Source of the DNA: Mycobacterium asiaticum DSM 44297
GTDB taxonomy: Bacteria; Actinomycetota; Actinomycetes; Mycobacteriales; Mycobacteriaceae
Length of the DNA: 64,000 nucleotides
Reading direction: 5' to 3'
NCBI RefSeq assembly: GCF_000613245.1
Contig: NZ_HG964938.1
Coordinates: 932,198 to 996,197 of the forward strand
The notes beneath the pieces are model-generated. The model was not told where the DNA came from. It ran no database searches and saw only the letters and a list, made by a program, of their open reading frames with translations. Both the position numbers and the translations under genes were made by a program. Below are positions 21,967 to 32,936 of the stretch, piece by piece; position 1 is the stretch's first letter; every line of letters starts with the position of its first letter.

Positions 21967-23235
21967 ATGACCGTTCTGTCCCGCGGCGCCCGGGTACGGC
22001 GCGGCGGCCGCAGGCCGGGTTGGGTGCTCTTGACGACGTTGCTGGTCCTGGCAATCGGGGCCAGTTCCGCGCTGGTTTTCACCGATCGGGTGGAACTCCT
22101 CAAGCTCGCTGTGATCCTGGCGCTGTGGGCCGCCGTCGCCGGCGCCTTCGTGTCGGTGCTGTACCGCCGCCAGGCCGAGGCGGATCAGGCGCGGGCGCGC
22201 GACATGAAGCTGGTCTACGACCTGCAGCTGGATCGGGAGATCTCGGCCCGCCGTGAATACGAGCTGACCGTCGAGTCGCAACTGCGCCGCGAACTGGCCG
22301 CCGAGCTGCGCGCGCAGGCCGCCGACGAGATCGCCGCACTGCGCGCGGAACTGTCCGCATTGCGAACCAACCTCGAGATCCTGTTCGACACCGATCTGGA
22401 ACAGCGCCCAGCGCTCGAGACGCTGGGCGGGGACGCCGCACGGGCGTTGACGGACCGCGGTCGCAACGGCGCGCAGAACGGCGAGGTCCCGCCCGCCGAC
22501 TGGGTGCCCAGCGATCGGGTCACGGCGGTCCGCCGCGACGAAGATCCGCTCACCCGGACCGACGAGGTCGCGATCATCGACGTCCCGGAGGAACCGCTGG
22601 TGCCGCCGCGGCAGCCGGCGCCCGTACAGGAGTACGCGCCACCGATGCAGCCCGAACCGCGCCACCGGCCCGCGCCGCCCCCGCCCCCGCCCCCGCCGCA
22701 GCCGCAGTTTCAGCCACAGCCACCGCCCGCGCCGGACCCACAGCCCGAGCCGCGGCCGACCGAGTGGCAGCCGGTCACCGCCGCCGGGCAGTGGTTGCCG
22801 CCGGGAACAGCGGGCAGCCACTGGCAGCCCGAACCGCCCCCACCGCCCCAGCCGCCCAGCCAGACCCAGGGCCGCAGGAGGCGCTACCGGGATGCCGAGG
22901 CCGACGACACCAGCGAGAGCGGCGAGACCCTCAGCGACTTCGCGGTCCAGTACGGCGGCGGTCGCCGCTCCCGCTCGCGGCACTCGACGGAGTACCGCGA
23001 GCACGGGGTGAACAGCCTCGCCCGCGACCCCGAGGCGGTACCGGACGAGCCCGCGCTGCCTCCCCGACTGGCCCCGCCACCGGCGCCCGCACCCCGGCAC
23101 CGCAGTGCCGAGGAGCTGCAGCAGCAAGCCGACGAGAACGAACCGCCGAGTGGCGGCCAGACCGTCGCCGACCTGCTGGCTCGGCTGCAGGTTCAGCCGA
23201 GCGGAGGCGGCCGACGTCGCCGCCGGGACGAGTGA
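21967..23235 (+). CDS. Membrane-anchored proline-rich protein with coiled coil, Rv3604c-like
   Basis: 422 residues. Two membrane segments lie near the N-terminus (about 18-37 and 46-66). A coiled-coil helix follows (about 70-140, rich in Glu, Arg, Ala and Leu, with repeated RREL/AELRA patterns). Residues 200-300 are strongly proline-rich, with a run of ten prolines in APPPPPPPPPPQ. A basic, probably disordered tail ends RRRRRDE. This is the layout of Rv3604c (about 397 residues), an actinobacterial protein without a known activity. It could be a scaffold whose cytosolic tail binds proteins with proline-recognition domains, but that is a guess. It lies between the folate and pantothenate groups. 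Confidence 0.8.
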   Translation: MTVLSRGARVRRGGRRPGWVLLTTLLVLAIGASSALVFTDRVELLKLAVILALWAAVAGAFVSVLYRRQAEADQARARDMKLVYDLQLDREISARREYELTVESQLRRELAAELRAQAADEIAALRAELSALRTNLEILFDTDLEQRPALETLGGDAARALTDRGRNGAQNGEVPPADWVPSDRVTAVRRDEDPLTRTDEVAIIDVPEEPLVPPRQPAPVQEYAPPMQPEPRHRPAPPPPPPPPQPQFQPQPPPAPDPQPEPRPTEWQPVTAAGQWLPPGTAGSHWQPEPPPPPQPPSQTQGRRRRYRDAEADDTSESGETLSDFAVQYGGGRRSRSRHSTEYREHGVNSLARDPEAVPDEPALPPRLAPPPAPAPRHRSAEELQQQADENEPPSGGQTVADLLARLQVQPSGGGRRRRRDE

Positions 23236-23335
23236 ACTGGGTCCCCGCCGCCGAATCGACTACAGTCATAGTGACCGTCCGGTACCCGACAATCGGGACT
23301 GGAACGCAACGTAGAAATCTGTGAGGTCGTCTGCG

Positions 23336-24247
23336 ATGGGGCAGTTCGACGGTTTACGCCCGGCCAGACTCAAGGTGGGGATCGTCTCCGCCGGTCGAGT
23401 GGGTACCGCGCTCGGAGTCGCGCTGGAGCGCGCCGACCACGTCGTCGTGGCATGCAGTGCCATCTCCCACGAGTCCCGGCAGCGGGCGCAGCGCCGTCTG
23501 CCCGACACCTCGGTACTGCCGCCGCCGGACGTGGCCGCCGGCGCGGAACTGCTGCTGTTGGCGGTTCCCGACAGCGAATTGGCCGGCCTGGTGGCCGGGT
23601 TGGCCGCCACCTCCGCGGTGCGTCCGGGCACGATCGTGGTCCACACCTCCGGCGCCAACGGCATCTCCGTACTGGCTCCGCTGACCGAGCAGGGCTGCAT
23701 TGCGCTGGCGATCCACCCCGCGATGACGTTCACCGGCGCGGACGAGGACATCGCGCGGTTGCCCGACACCTGCTTCGGGGTTACCGCTTCTGACGACATC
23801 GGCTATGCCATCGGCCAGTCGCTGGTGCTGGAAATGGGCGGCGAGCCGTTCTACGTGCGCGAGGACGCCCGCATCCTCTACCACGCCGCGCTGGCCCACG
23901 CTTCCAACCACCTGGTCACGGTGCTGGCCGACGCCCTCGAGGCCCTGCGGGCGGCGCTGCGCGGTGACGAACTACTCGGGCAGCAACGCATCGACAACCA
24001 GCCGGGCGGGCTCGCCGAACGCATCGTGGGCCCGCTGGCCCGGGCGGCCCTGGAGAACACGCTGCAACGCGGTCAGGCCGCGCTGACCGGTCCGGTAGCC
24101 CGCGGGGACGCCGAGGCCGTCGCCGGCCATCTGCGCGCCCTGCAGGACGCCGACCCGCAACTGGCGCAGGCGTATCGGGTGAACGCGCTGCGGACCGCGC
24201 GGCGCGCCCACGCCCCCGAAGAAGTGCTCGAGGTGCTGGCTCGGTGA
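23336..24247 (+). CDS. Rossmann-like/DUF2520 domain protein, candidate oxidoreductase
   Basis: 303 residues from ATG 23336 ([20 protein letters not shown]); an ATG at 23321 is in frame but less likely. An N-terminal Rossmann-like domain with a GxxxGxxG-type motif ([13 protein letters not shown]) is followed by the C-terminal helical DUF2520 domain (from about 140). The fold resembles 6-phosphogluconate/ketopantoate dehydrogenases. The stop overlaps the panC GTG start, and the gene heads a run panC-panD-coaX. That context suggests a step in pantothenate supply, such as ketopantoate reduction. This is an inference; the M. tuberculosis counterpart Rv3603c is annotated only as conserved. Confidence 0.82.
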   Translation: MGQFDGLRPARLKVGIVSAGRVGTALGVALERADHVVVACSAISHESRQRAQRRLPDTSVLPPPDVAAGAELLLLAVPDSELAGLVAGLAATSAVRPGTIVVHTSGANGISVLAPLTEQGCIALAIHPAMTFTGADEDIARLPDTCFGVTASDDIGYAIGQSLVLEMGGEPFYVREDARILYHAALAHASNHLVTVLADALEALRAALRGDELLGQQRIDNQPGGLAERIVGPLARAALENTLQRGQAALTGPVARGDAEAVAGHLRALQDADPQLAQAYRVNALRTARRAHAPEEVLEVLAR

Positions 24248-25173
24248 AACTCGGACCGCCGCGCAAATTCAACCCGGGCGAACTCAACCTGTACTCGGTG
24301 CCCCGGGAAGTGAGCGACGTCACCCGTGCACTGCGTCACACCGGCCGGCGGGTGATGCTGGTGCCGACCATGGGTGCGCTGCACGCTGGACACCTTTCGC
24401 TGGTTCGCGCCGCCAAACGGGTGCCGGGCTCGGTGGTCGTGGTATCGATCTTCGTCAACCCGCTGCAGTTCGGGGCCGGTGAGGATCTCGACGCCTATCC
24501 ACGCACCCTGGACGACGACCTCGCGCTGCTGCGTGAGGAGGGCGTGGACATCGTGTTCGCACCCAGCGCCGCGGCGATGTACCCCGACGGCATGCGCACC
24601 ACGGTGCAGCCCGGTCCGCTGGCCGCCGAGCTCGAAGGCGCGGCCCGCCCAACGCATTTCGCGGGGATGCTGACCGTGGTGCTGAAGCTGCTGCAGATCG
24701 TGCGCCCGGATCGCGCCTTCTTCGGCGAGAAGGACTACCAGCAACTGGTCCTGATCCGGCAGATGGTCACCGACCTCAACATTGATGTCCAAGTGTTCGG
24801 TGTGCCGACCGTGCGGGAAGCCGACGGGTTGGCCTTGTCGTCGCGCAACCGCTATCTGGATCCGCAGCAGCGGGAACTGGCCGTGGCGCTCTCGGCGGCG
24901 CTGACCGCCGGTGCGCACGCCGCCGGGCACGGCGGACAGGCAGCCCTGGACGCGGCCCGCGCGGTGCTCGATGCCACGCCCGGACTGGCGGTCGACTACC
25001 TGCAGCTGCGCGACACCGAGCTGGGTCCCGTGCCGCGCAACGGATCCGGCCGGCTGTTGATCGCCGCCCGGCTGGGCAGCACCAGACTTCTGGACAACGT
25101 CGCTATCCAAATCGGTAACCTCGCCGGCACCTCCGGGCTGGACGAGTACAACCAAAACCAATGGAGGAACTGA
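24244..25173 (+). CDS. panC: Pantothenate synthetase
   Basis: 309 residues, as in M. tuberculosis PanC. Condenses pantoate and beta-alanine using ATP through a pantoyl-adenylate. The nucleotidyltransferase motifs are clear: [13 protein letters not shown] (HIGH-like), [35 protein letters not shown] and [13 protein letters not shown] (KMSKS-like region). The start is GTG 24244, overlapping the previous stop. It ends by sharing one base with the panD ATG (TGATG). Confidence 0.97.
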   Translation: MKLGPPRKFNPGELNLYSVPREVSDVTRALRHTGRRVMLVPTMGALHAGHLSLVRAAKRVPGSVVVVSIFVNPLQFGAGEDLDAYPRTLDDDLALLREEGVDIVFAPSAAAMYPDGMRTTVQPGPLAAELEGAARPTHFAGMLTVVLKLLQIVRPDRAFFGEKDYQQLVLIRQMVTDLNIDVQVFGVPTVREADGLALSSRNRYLDPQQRELAVALSAALTAGAHAAGHGGQAALDAARAVLDATPGLAVDYLQLRDTELGPVPRNGSGRLLIAARLGSTRLLDNVAIQIGNLAGTSGLDEYNQNQWRN

Positions 25174-25592
25174 TGTTACGGACGATGCTGAAGTCGAAGA
25201 TTCACCGCGCCACCGTCACCCAGGCCGACCTGCACTACGTCGGGTCGGTGACCATCGACGCCGACCTGATGGACGCCGCCGACCTGCTCGAAGGTGAACA
25301 GGTCACCATCGTCGACATCGACAACGGGGCCCGGCTGGTCACCTACGCGATCACCGGTGAACGCGGCAGCGGAGTGATCGGAATCAACGGAGCCGCAGCG
25401 CATCTGGTGCATCCGGGCGACCTGGTGATCCTGATCGCCTACGGGACCATGGAGGACGCCGAAGCGCGGGCCTACCAGCCGCGGATCGTGTTCGTCGACG
25501 CCCAGAACAAGCAGATCGACCTCGGCAGCGACCCCGCTTACGTACCCGACGGCGTCGATGAACTGCTCGACCCGCGCATCGGCGTGCGGTAG
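25173..25592 (+). CDS. panD: Aspartate 1-decarboxylase proenzyme
   Basis: 139 residues (M. tuberculosis also 139). Makes beta-alanine from aspartate for pantothenate synthesis. The proenzyme cleaves itself between Gly24 and Ser25 (HYVGS), and Ser25 becomes the pyruvoyl cofactor. The [20 protein letters not shown] segment is the other family block. The ATG at 25173 ([16 protein letters not shown]) was chosen over an in-frame ATG at 25161 because it gives the family start and couples with the panC stop. Confidence 0.97.
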   Translation: MLRTMLKSKIHRATVTQADLHYVGSVTIDADLMDAADLLEGEQVTIVDIDNGARLVTYAITGERGSGVIGINGAAAHLVHPGDLVILIAYGTMEDAEARAYQPRIVFVDAQNKQIDLGSDPAYVPDGVDELLDPRIGVR

Positions 25593-25594
25593 CC

Positions 25595-26413
25595 GTGCTG
25601 CTGGCGATCGACGTCCGCAACACCCACACCGTCGTCGGTTTGCTCTCGGGGGGCAAAGAACACGCAAAAGTGGTGCAGCAGTGGCGGATACGCACCGAGT
25701 CCGAGGTCACTGCGGACGAGCTTGCCCTCACCATCGACGGCCTGATCGGAGACGATGCCGAACGGTTGACCGGCACCGCGGCGCTGTCCACGGTGCCCTC
25801 GGTGCTGCATGAGGTGCGGATCATGCTGGATCAGTACTGGCCGTCGGTGCCGCACGTGTTGATAGAGCCCGGCGTGCGCACCGGAATCCCACTGCTGGTC
25901 GACAACCCGAAAGAGGTCGGCGCCGACCGAATTGTGAACTGCCTGGCGGCGTTCAATAAATTCGGCAAGGCGGCTATCGTCGTGGACTTCGGATCGTCGA
26001 TCTGTGTCGACGTGGTCTCGGCCAAGGGAGAATTCCTCGGCGGCGCCATCGCGCCCGGTGTGCAGGTGTCCTCCGACGCCGCCGCGGCGCGCTCGGCGGC
26101 GCTGCGTCGAGTCGAACTGGCCCGGCCCCGGTCGGTGGTGGGCAAGAACACGGTGGAGTGCATGCAGTCGGGTGCGGTGTTCGGTTTCGCCGGATTGGTC
26201 GACGGTCTGGTCGGGCGCATCCGCGAGGACGTGAAGGGCTTCTCTGCCGGCGACGACGTCGCGGTCGTCGCCACCGGGCACACCGCACCACTGCTGCTCC
26301 CCGAACTGCACACCGTCGAGCACTACGACCAGCACCTGACCCTGCAGGGACTGCGGCTGGTCTTCGAGCGCAACCGGGACGCCCAGCGCGGTCGGCTCAA
26401 GACCGCCCACTGA
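25595..26413 (+). CDS. coaX: Type III pantothenate kinase
   Basis: 272 residues from GTG 25595, the same length as M. tuberculosis CoaX. The ASKHA-fold marks are [16 protein letters not shown] (phosphate loop), the [12 protein letters not shown] pantothenate-site region and [13 protein letters not shown]. Type III enzymes phosphorylate pantothenate to start CoA synthesis. In M. tuberculosis the CoaA type carries this reaction and CoaX was reported to be inactive in tests, so activity here is not certain even though motifs look intact. It follows panD by 2 bp. Confidence 0.93.
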   Translation: MLLAIDVRNTHTVVGLLSGGKEHAKVVQQWRIRTESEVTADELALTIDGLIGDDAERLTGTAALSTVPSVLHEVRIMLDQYWPSVPHVLIEPGVRTGIPLLVDNPKEVGADRIVNCLAAFNKFGKAAIVVDFGSSICVDVVSAKGEFLGGAIAPGVQVSSDAAAARSAALRRVELARPRSVVGKNTVECMQSGAVFGFAGLVDGLVGRIREDVKGFSAGDDVAVVATGHTAPLLLPELHTVEHYDQHLTLQGLRLVFERNRDAQRGRLKTAH

Positions 26414-26446
26414 GCGCTCCGAAGAGTTCATTTAAGCTGGCACGTC

Positions 26447-27958
26447 GTGAGTGCCGCCGATCGAGACCCTGACGAGGACCTTCCCGAGCAGTTCCGGATT
26501 CGGCGGGACAAGCGCGCTCGTCTGCTGGCCGAAGGCCACGATCCTTATCCGGTGGCCGTCCAGCGCACCCATACCTTGGCCGAGATCCGCGCCGCCTACC
26601 CTGATCTGCCGGTTGACACCGCCACCGACGATGTTGTGGGAGTGGCCGGCCGGGTCGTCTTCGCCCGCAACACCGGAAAACTGTGTTTCGCCACGCTGCA
26701 GGACGGCGACGGCACCCAACTGCAGGCCATGGTCAGCCTCGACAAGGTCGGTCAGCAATCACTGGACGCCTGGAAAGCGGATGTCGACCTCGGCGACATC
26801 GTTTTCGTGCACGGCACCGTGATCAGCTCACGACGCGGCGAATTGTCCGTACTGGCCGATTCCTGGCAGATGGGCGCCAAGTCGCTGCGCCCGCTTCCTG
26901 TCGCGCATAAGGAGATGAGCGAAGAAGCCAGGGTGCGGCAGCGCTATGTCGACTTGATCGTTCGTCCGCAAGCACGTCAAGTCGCCCGGCAGCGTATTGC
27001 GGTTATCCGCGCGATTAGGAATGCACTGGAACGGCGTGGGTTCTTCGAAGTCGAAACGCCGATCCTGCAGACGCTGGCCGGTGGCGCGGCGGCGCGGCCC
27101 TTCGTCACGCATTCCAATGCGTTGGACATCGACCTTTACCTGCGTATCGCGCCGGAACTGTTCCTCAAGCGCTGCATCGTCGGAGGTTTTGACAAGGTCT
27201 TCGAACTTAATCGGGTGTTCCGAAACGAAGGCACGGATTCCACGCATTCACCGGAATTCTCCATGTTGGAGACGTATCAGACCTATGCCACCTATGACGA
27301 TTCGGCGGTCGTCACAAGAGAGCTTATTCAAGAGGTGGCCGACGAGGCGATCGGTACCAGAGAACTGCCGATGCCCGATGGCAGCGTCTACAACATCGAC
27401 GGAGAATGGGCAACTCTGCAGATGTATTCGTCCCTCTCGGACGCACTGGGCGAAGAGATCACACCCGACACCACGGTCGAACGGTTGCGCTCGATCGCCG
27501 ACCGACTCTCGGTCGAGATTCCTCAGGACCGTGGCTTCGGCCACGGCAAACTCGTCGAGGAATTGTGGGAACACACGGTCGGCAACAGCCTGACCGCACC
27601 GACGTTCGTCAGGGATTTTCCGGTCGAGACAACGCCTTTGACGCGCCAACACCGCAGTATCCGCGGCGTCACCGAGAAGTGGGACCTCTACGTGCGGGGA
27701 ATGGAGTTGGCGACCGGATACTCGGAATTAAACGACCCGGTAGTGCAACGCGATAGGTTCGCCGATCAAGCCCGAGCCGCCGCGGCCGGTGATGACGAGG
27801 CGATGCAACTCGACGAAGATTTTCTCGCCGCTCTCGAGTTCGGGATGCCACCGTGCACCGGAACGGGAATGGGTATCGACCGCTTGTTGATGTGTTTGAC
27901 CGGGCTGTCAATTAGGGAGACTGTTTTGTTCCCGATTGTTAGACCACACGCCAACTGA
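26447..27958 (+). CDS. lysS: Lysyl-tRNA synthetase, class II
   Basis: 503 residues from GTG 26447 (M. tuberculosis LysS1 505). Charges tRNA-Lys. It has an N-terminal OB-fold anticodon-binding domain (about 55-165) and a class II catalytic domain with motif 2 ([18 protein letters not shown]) and motif 3 ([15 protein letters not shown]). No extra domain is fused. There is a 33-bp gap after coaX. lsr2 follows after 115 bp with its own likely promoter. Confidence 0.97.
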   Translation: MSAADRDPDEDLPEQFRIRRDKRARLLAEGHDPYPVAVQRTHTLAEIRAAYPDLPVDTATDDVVGVAGRVVFARNTGKLCFATLQDGDGTQLQAMVSLDKVGQQSLDAWKADVDLGDIVFVHGTVISSRRGELSVLADSWQMGAKSLRPLPVAHKEMSEEARVRQRYVDLIVRPQARQVARQRIAVIRAIRNALERRGFFEVETPILQTLAGGAAARPFVTHSNALDIDLYLRIAPELFLKRCIVGGFDKVFELNRVFRNEGTDSTHSPEFSMLETYQTYATYDDSAVVTRELIQEVADEAIGTRELPMPDGSVYNIDGEWATLQMYSSLSDALGEEITPDTTVERLRSIADRLSVEIPQDRGFGHGKLVEELWEHTVGNSLTAPTFVRDFPVETTPLTRQHRSIRGVTEKWDLYVRGMELATGYSELNDPVVQRDRFADQARAAAAGDDEAMQLDEDFLAALEFGMPPCTGTGMGIDRLLMCLTGLSIRETVLFPIVRPHAN

Positions 27959-28073
27959 ACTGCGCAAGTTGCGCTCGGATTGAGGATTTTCCGCTGCTAT
28001 GGCAGATTAGTAAGCGGGGAGTCTAAACAAACTGGACCTGTAACTGCGCAGGTAGAAACGCGAGGGTAAGCCA

Positions 28074-28412
28074 ATGGCGAAGAAAGTGACCGTCACCTTG
28101 GTCGATGATTTCGACGGTGCCGGCGCCGCCGACGAAACGGTCGAATTCGGGCTTGACGGGGTGACCTATGAGATCGACCTTTCCAGTAAGAATGCGGCAA
28201 AACTGCGGAACGACCTGAAGCAATGGGTCGCGGCCGGCCGGCGGGTCGGCGGTAGGCGGCGCGGGCGTTCCGGTTCGGGTCGGGGCCGCGGCGCCATCGA
28301 CCGCGAACAAAGCGCAGCGATCCGGGAATGGGCGCGCCGCAACGGTCACAACGTGTCGACCCGTGGCCGCATCCCGGCCGACGTCATCGACGCATTCCAC
28401 GCGGCAACCTAG
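28074..28412 (+). CDS. lsr2: Nucleoid-associated protein Lsr2
   Basis: 112 residues, the same size as M. tuberculosis Lsr2. It is an H-NS-like xenogeneic silencer that binds AT-rich DNA. The N-terminal oligomerisation domain (residues 1-60, [11 protein letters not shown] through LRNDLKQWV) is followed by a basic linker and the C-terminal DNA-binding domain (about 75-112), whose AT-hook-like RGR lies in [18 protein letters not shown] 115-bp leader precedes it, and a strong terminator lies 12 bp after the stop, so it is probably a single-gene unit. The AT-rich leader at 10836-11446 is the sort of sequence it binds. Confidence 0.97.
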   Translation: MAKKVTVTLVDDFDGAGAADETVEFGLDGVTYEIDLSSKNAAKLRNDLKQWVAAGRRVGGRRRGRSGSGRGRGAIDREQSAAIREWARRNGHNVSTRGRIPADVIDAFHAAT

Positions 28413-28424
28413 CCATCGCTTACT

Positions 28425-28460
28425 GGCGCCCGGGCCGGACGGCTCGGGCGCCGGTTTTTT
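28425..28460 (+). terminator. Rho-independent terminator of lsr2
   Basis: A 12-bp stem (GGCGCCCGGGCC, with one G-T pair to GGCTCGGGCGCC) closes a GGAC loop and is followed by a run of six T. It starts 12 bp after the lsr2 stop. It is one of the few textbook intrinsic terminators visible in the window. Confidence 0.88.
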
Positions 28461-28475
28461 CCCATTTCTCTCGGT

Positions 28476-28490
28476 TTCGCTTGAGGCGAA
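28476..28490. promoter_or_regulatory. Putative ClgR operator upstream of clpC1
   Basis: Inverted repeat TTCGC-N5-GCGAA (TTCGCTTGAGGCGAA), about 190 bp before the clpC1 start. It fits the ClgR recognition pattern of paired CGC and GCG half-sites with a five-base spacer described in corynebacteria and mycobacteria. ClgR is known to activate clp genes including clpC, so site and neighbour agree. No binding data exist for this organism. Confidence 0.6.
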
Positions 28491-28681
28491 GCGATCCAGG
28501 GCTGGTGCGGGAAACGCATTGGGGTATTTCCTCGTTATTCTGTTGCGCTCCGGCACCGCGGCGCACTGCGAGGTTAGGAACCCTGGCAGGCCGACCATTA
28601 CAGTGGTTAGAGGTGCACGCTGTCGGCCTTGTACCGACAATGAGGGAGTACCGAATGGTGAGGGAGAGCAGGTAACCGCGG

Positions 28682-31216
<2,535 letters not shown>

Positions 31217-31220
31217 GCCA

Positions 31221-31238
31221 GGCCGGTACCCACCGGCC
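31221..31238 (+). terminator. Possible clpC1 terminator hairpin
   Basis: Perfect 7-bp inverted repeat (GGCCGGT / ACCGGCC) around an ACCC loop, starting 5 bp after the clpC1 stop. No T-run follows, so it may be a weak or Rho-dependent end signal, or a structure leading into the adjoining riboswitch. Confidence 0.4.
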
Positions 31239-31248
31239 CAGCTGACGA

Positions 31249-31319
31249 GCTACGGAATCTGGTGAAATTCCAGAACGGTCGCGCCACTGTCTACAGTCAG
31301 ACCCGTAGCCGTCGCCAAC
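31249..31319 (+). promoter_or_regulatory. Compact cobalamin riboswitch upstream of cbtB-cbtA
   Basis: The conserved cobalamin-riboswitch core is present: GGAATCTGGTGAAATTCC, then ACGGTCGCGCCACTGT, then a B12-box-like CAGTCAGACCCGTAGCC. A perfect 7-bp closing stem pairs GCTACGG (31249-31255) with CCGTAGC (31313-31319), and TCTGG pairs with CCAGA inside it. At about 71 nt it is much shorter than the common ~200-nt form, and the arms between the ACTGT and the B12 box are nearly absent. It lies 38 bp before the cbtB start. Cobalt transport genes are classic targets of this switch. The mechanism (translation or transcription) is not evident. Confidence 0.8.
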
Positions 31320-31357
31320 TACCAGCGGGACGCGGAAATCCCAGAAGGAGTTCGATC

Positions 31358-31567
31358 GTGACGAATGCACCGACTGCCCGGGATGGCGCGGTTGATCTGT
31401 CGGCGGCGAGCGCGGCGCTTTGGCTGGCCGCGACAACCGTGCTGGCACTGCTGGCGATCTACTTCGTCGGCATCGACCAAGGGGCGGTGTCCCTGTTCGG
31501 CAGTGACGCGCACGTACACGAGTTCTTCCACGACGCAAGGCATTTGCTCGGTTTCCCTTGCCACTAG
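31358..31567 (+). CDS. cbtB: CbtB, small cobalt-transport subunit
   Basis: 69 residues from GTG 31358 with an AAGGAG ribosome binding site 7 bases upstream. One membrane helix (about residues 18-38, LWLAATTVLALLAIYFVGI) is followed by a metal-binding tail, HVHEFFHDARHLLGFPCH, with five His and one Cys. This is the CbtB pattern predicted by comparative genomics as a cobalt transporter partner of CbtA, usually under cobalamin riboswitches as here. The longer open frame reaching back to 31262 runs through the riboswitch and is not real. There is no equivalent at this place in M. tuberculosis. Confidence 0.88.
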   Translation: MTNAPTARDGAVDLSAASAALWLAATTVLALLAIYFVGIDQGAVSLFGSDAHVHEFFHDARHLLGFPCH

Positions 31568-31585
31568 CGCCGACGGGCTGAGGCA

Positions 31586-32329
31586 ATGGAGAAGCGGCTG
31601 ATCCTGCGCGGCCTGCTGGCCGGTGCGGTAGGTGCCGTGGCGGCATTCGTCTTCGCCCGCCTGGTCGCTGAACCCGTGATCGGTCGGGCGATCGAATTCG
31701 AGGAACGCCGCGCCGAGGCTGCCTCTGGGGTGCACGAACACGGCGCTGAGTTGTTCAGCCGCGGTGTGCAGGGCAACGCCGGGCTGGGCTTCGGGGTCCT
31801 GATCTTTGGCGTCGCGATCGGTGTGCTTTTTGCGGTGCTGTTCTGTGTTGCCCACGGGCGGATCGGGGCCGTTGCGCCGCAAGTGTTTTCAATGCAGCTG
31901 GCGGCGGTGGCGTTCACCGTGCTCTATCTGGTGCCGTTTTTGAAATACCCGGCGAACCCGCCGGCGGTCGGCCAGTCCGGCACCATCGGATCGCGTACCG
32001 GGTGGTATCTGGTGCTGGTGGCGGCCTCGGGAGTGCTGGCGATCGGAGCCGCCTGGCTTGCCCGACGGCTGTCGGCGCGAGTGGGTGCATGGAGTGCTGG
32101 TCTGCTCGGGGTCGGTGCGTACCTCGGAGCAATTGCGGTGGTGGCACTGGCGTTACCGACGGTGCACGAGACCCCGGCGGATTTCCCCGCTGATGTGCTT
32201 TATGACTTTCGCCTGGTCTCGCTGGGCACCCAGTTGGTGCTGTGGGTGAGTATCGGGCTGGTTTTCTCGACGCTGGCCGCCCGGTTGCTGGGCGAGCGCA
32301 CTGCGCGGCCGACGAGTTTGGCGGCGTGA
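31586..32329 (+). CDS. cbtA: CbtA, cobalt-transport membrane subunit
   Basis: 247 residues from ATG 31586, 18 bp after cbtB. Five or six membrane helices, with the conserved CbtA features LRGLLAGAVGAVAAFVFARLVAEPVI, an HEHG near the first loop (SGVHEHGAELFSRGVQ) and VPFLKYPANPP. With CbtB it is predicted to import cobalt for vitamin B12 synthesis. The role rests on family prediction and the riboswitch, not on direct biochemistry. The next gene starts with a GTG overlapping its stop. Confidence 0.87.
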   Translation: MEKRLILRGLLAGAVGAVAAFVFARLVAEPVIGRAIEFEERRAEAASGVHEHGAELFSRGVQGNAGLGFGVLIFGVAIGVLFAVLFCVAHGRIGAVAPQVFSMQLAAVAFTVLYLVPFLKYPANPPAVGQSGTIGSRTGWYLVLVAASGVLAIGAAWLARRLSARVGAWSAGLLGVGAYLGAIAVVALALPTVHETPADFPADVLYDFRLVSLGTQLVLWVSIGLVFSTLAARLLGERTARPTSLAA

Positions 32330-32892
32330 CCGGCGTTCTCCGGTTGACGTTGGTCTCGCACGCGATGACCGATGCGATGGCGGTCGGGCGTTTCCCGGTT
32401 GACGAACCGCTCAGTGAGCTGGGACGCCGCCAGGTCGACGCGGTCCGGGTCACCAGGGCACTCGGGTTGCGCGGTGAGGTCCACCCGGTGGCCGCGCCCG
32501 AACACCGCACTCAGCAGACCGCCCAGTTGCTGGGACTGAAGCCGGCCACTGAGCGGCGGTTGGCCGACCTGGACTGCGGCGGTTGGCGCGGACTGTCGCT
32601 GGACGATCTCGGCGATGGCGAGCTGGAGCCATGGCTCACCGATCCGGCGGCCAAACCCCATGGCGGAGAGTCGGTGCTCGATCTACGCGACCGGGTGGCG
32701 GGGTGGCTGGCATCGTTGCCGGCAGCGACCGCTCCGAGGCCGACCGTTGCCGTCACGCATCCGGCCGTCGTCCGAGCGGCGATCCTGCTGGCCCTGGACG
32801 CCCCACCGGCATCGTTCTGGCGGATCGATGTGGCACCGGTAAGCCGCACGGTGCTGCATTTTCGCGGGGCGGCCTGGACACTGCGGCTGTAA
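32326..32892 (+). CDS. Histidine phosphatase superfamily protein with altered RHG motif
   Basis: 188 residues from GTG 32326, overlapping the cbtA stop. The phosphoglycerate-mutase-like fold is recognisable: LTLVSHAMT where the family has RHG, then APEHRTQQTAQLLGL, the DLDCGGWRGLSLDDL insert, and the second His in VAVTHPAVVRAAI. The usual Arg before the first catalytic His is a Ser, so catalysis may be weak or changed. Family members in B12 clusters (CobC/alpha-ribazole phosphatase) act late in cobalamin assembly. The overlap with cbtA suggests a B12-linked role here, but no specific residue proves it. A 44-bp gap leads to the giant regulator gene. Confidence 0.78.
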   Translation: MTGVLRLTLVSHAMTDAMAVGRFPVDEPLSELGRRQVDAVRVTRALGLRGEVHPVAAPEHRTQQTAQLLGLKPATERRLADLDCGGWRGLSLDDLGDGELEPWLTDPAAKPHGGESVLDLRDRVAGWLASLPAATAPRPTVAVTHPAVVRAAILLALDAPPASFWRIDVAPVSRTVLHFRGAAWTLRL

Positions 32893-32936
32893 ACCTTTAC
32901 TCGATCTTGACCAGCTATTGAATCGTCTTACCGACG

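Noticed and set aside
28508-28535. GGAA and CGTT elements upstream of clpC1 as a SigH/SigE promoter
   Set aside because: The -35 lacks the usual final C and the match is short enough to arise by chance in this gap.
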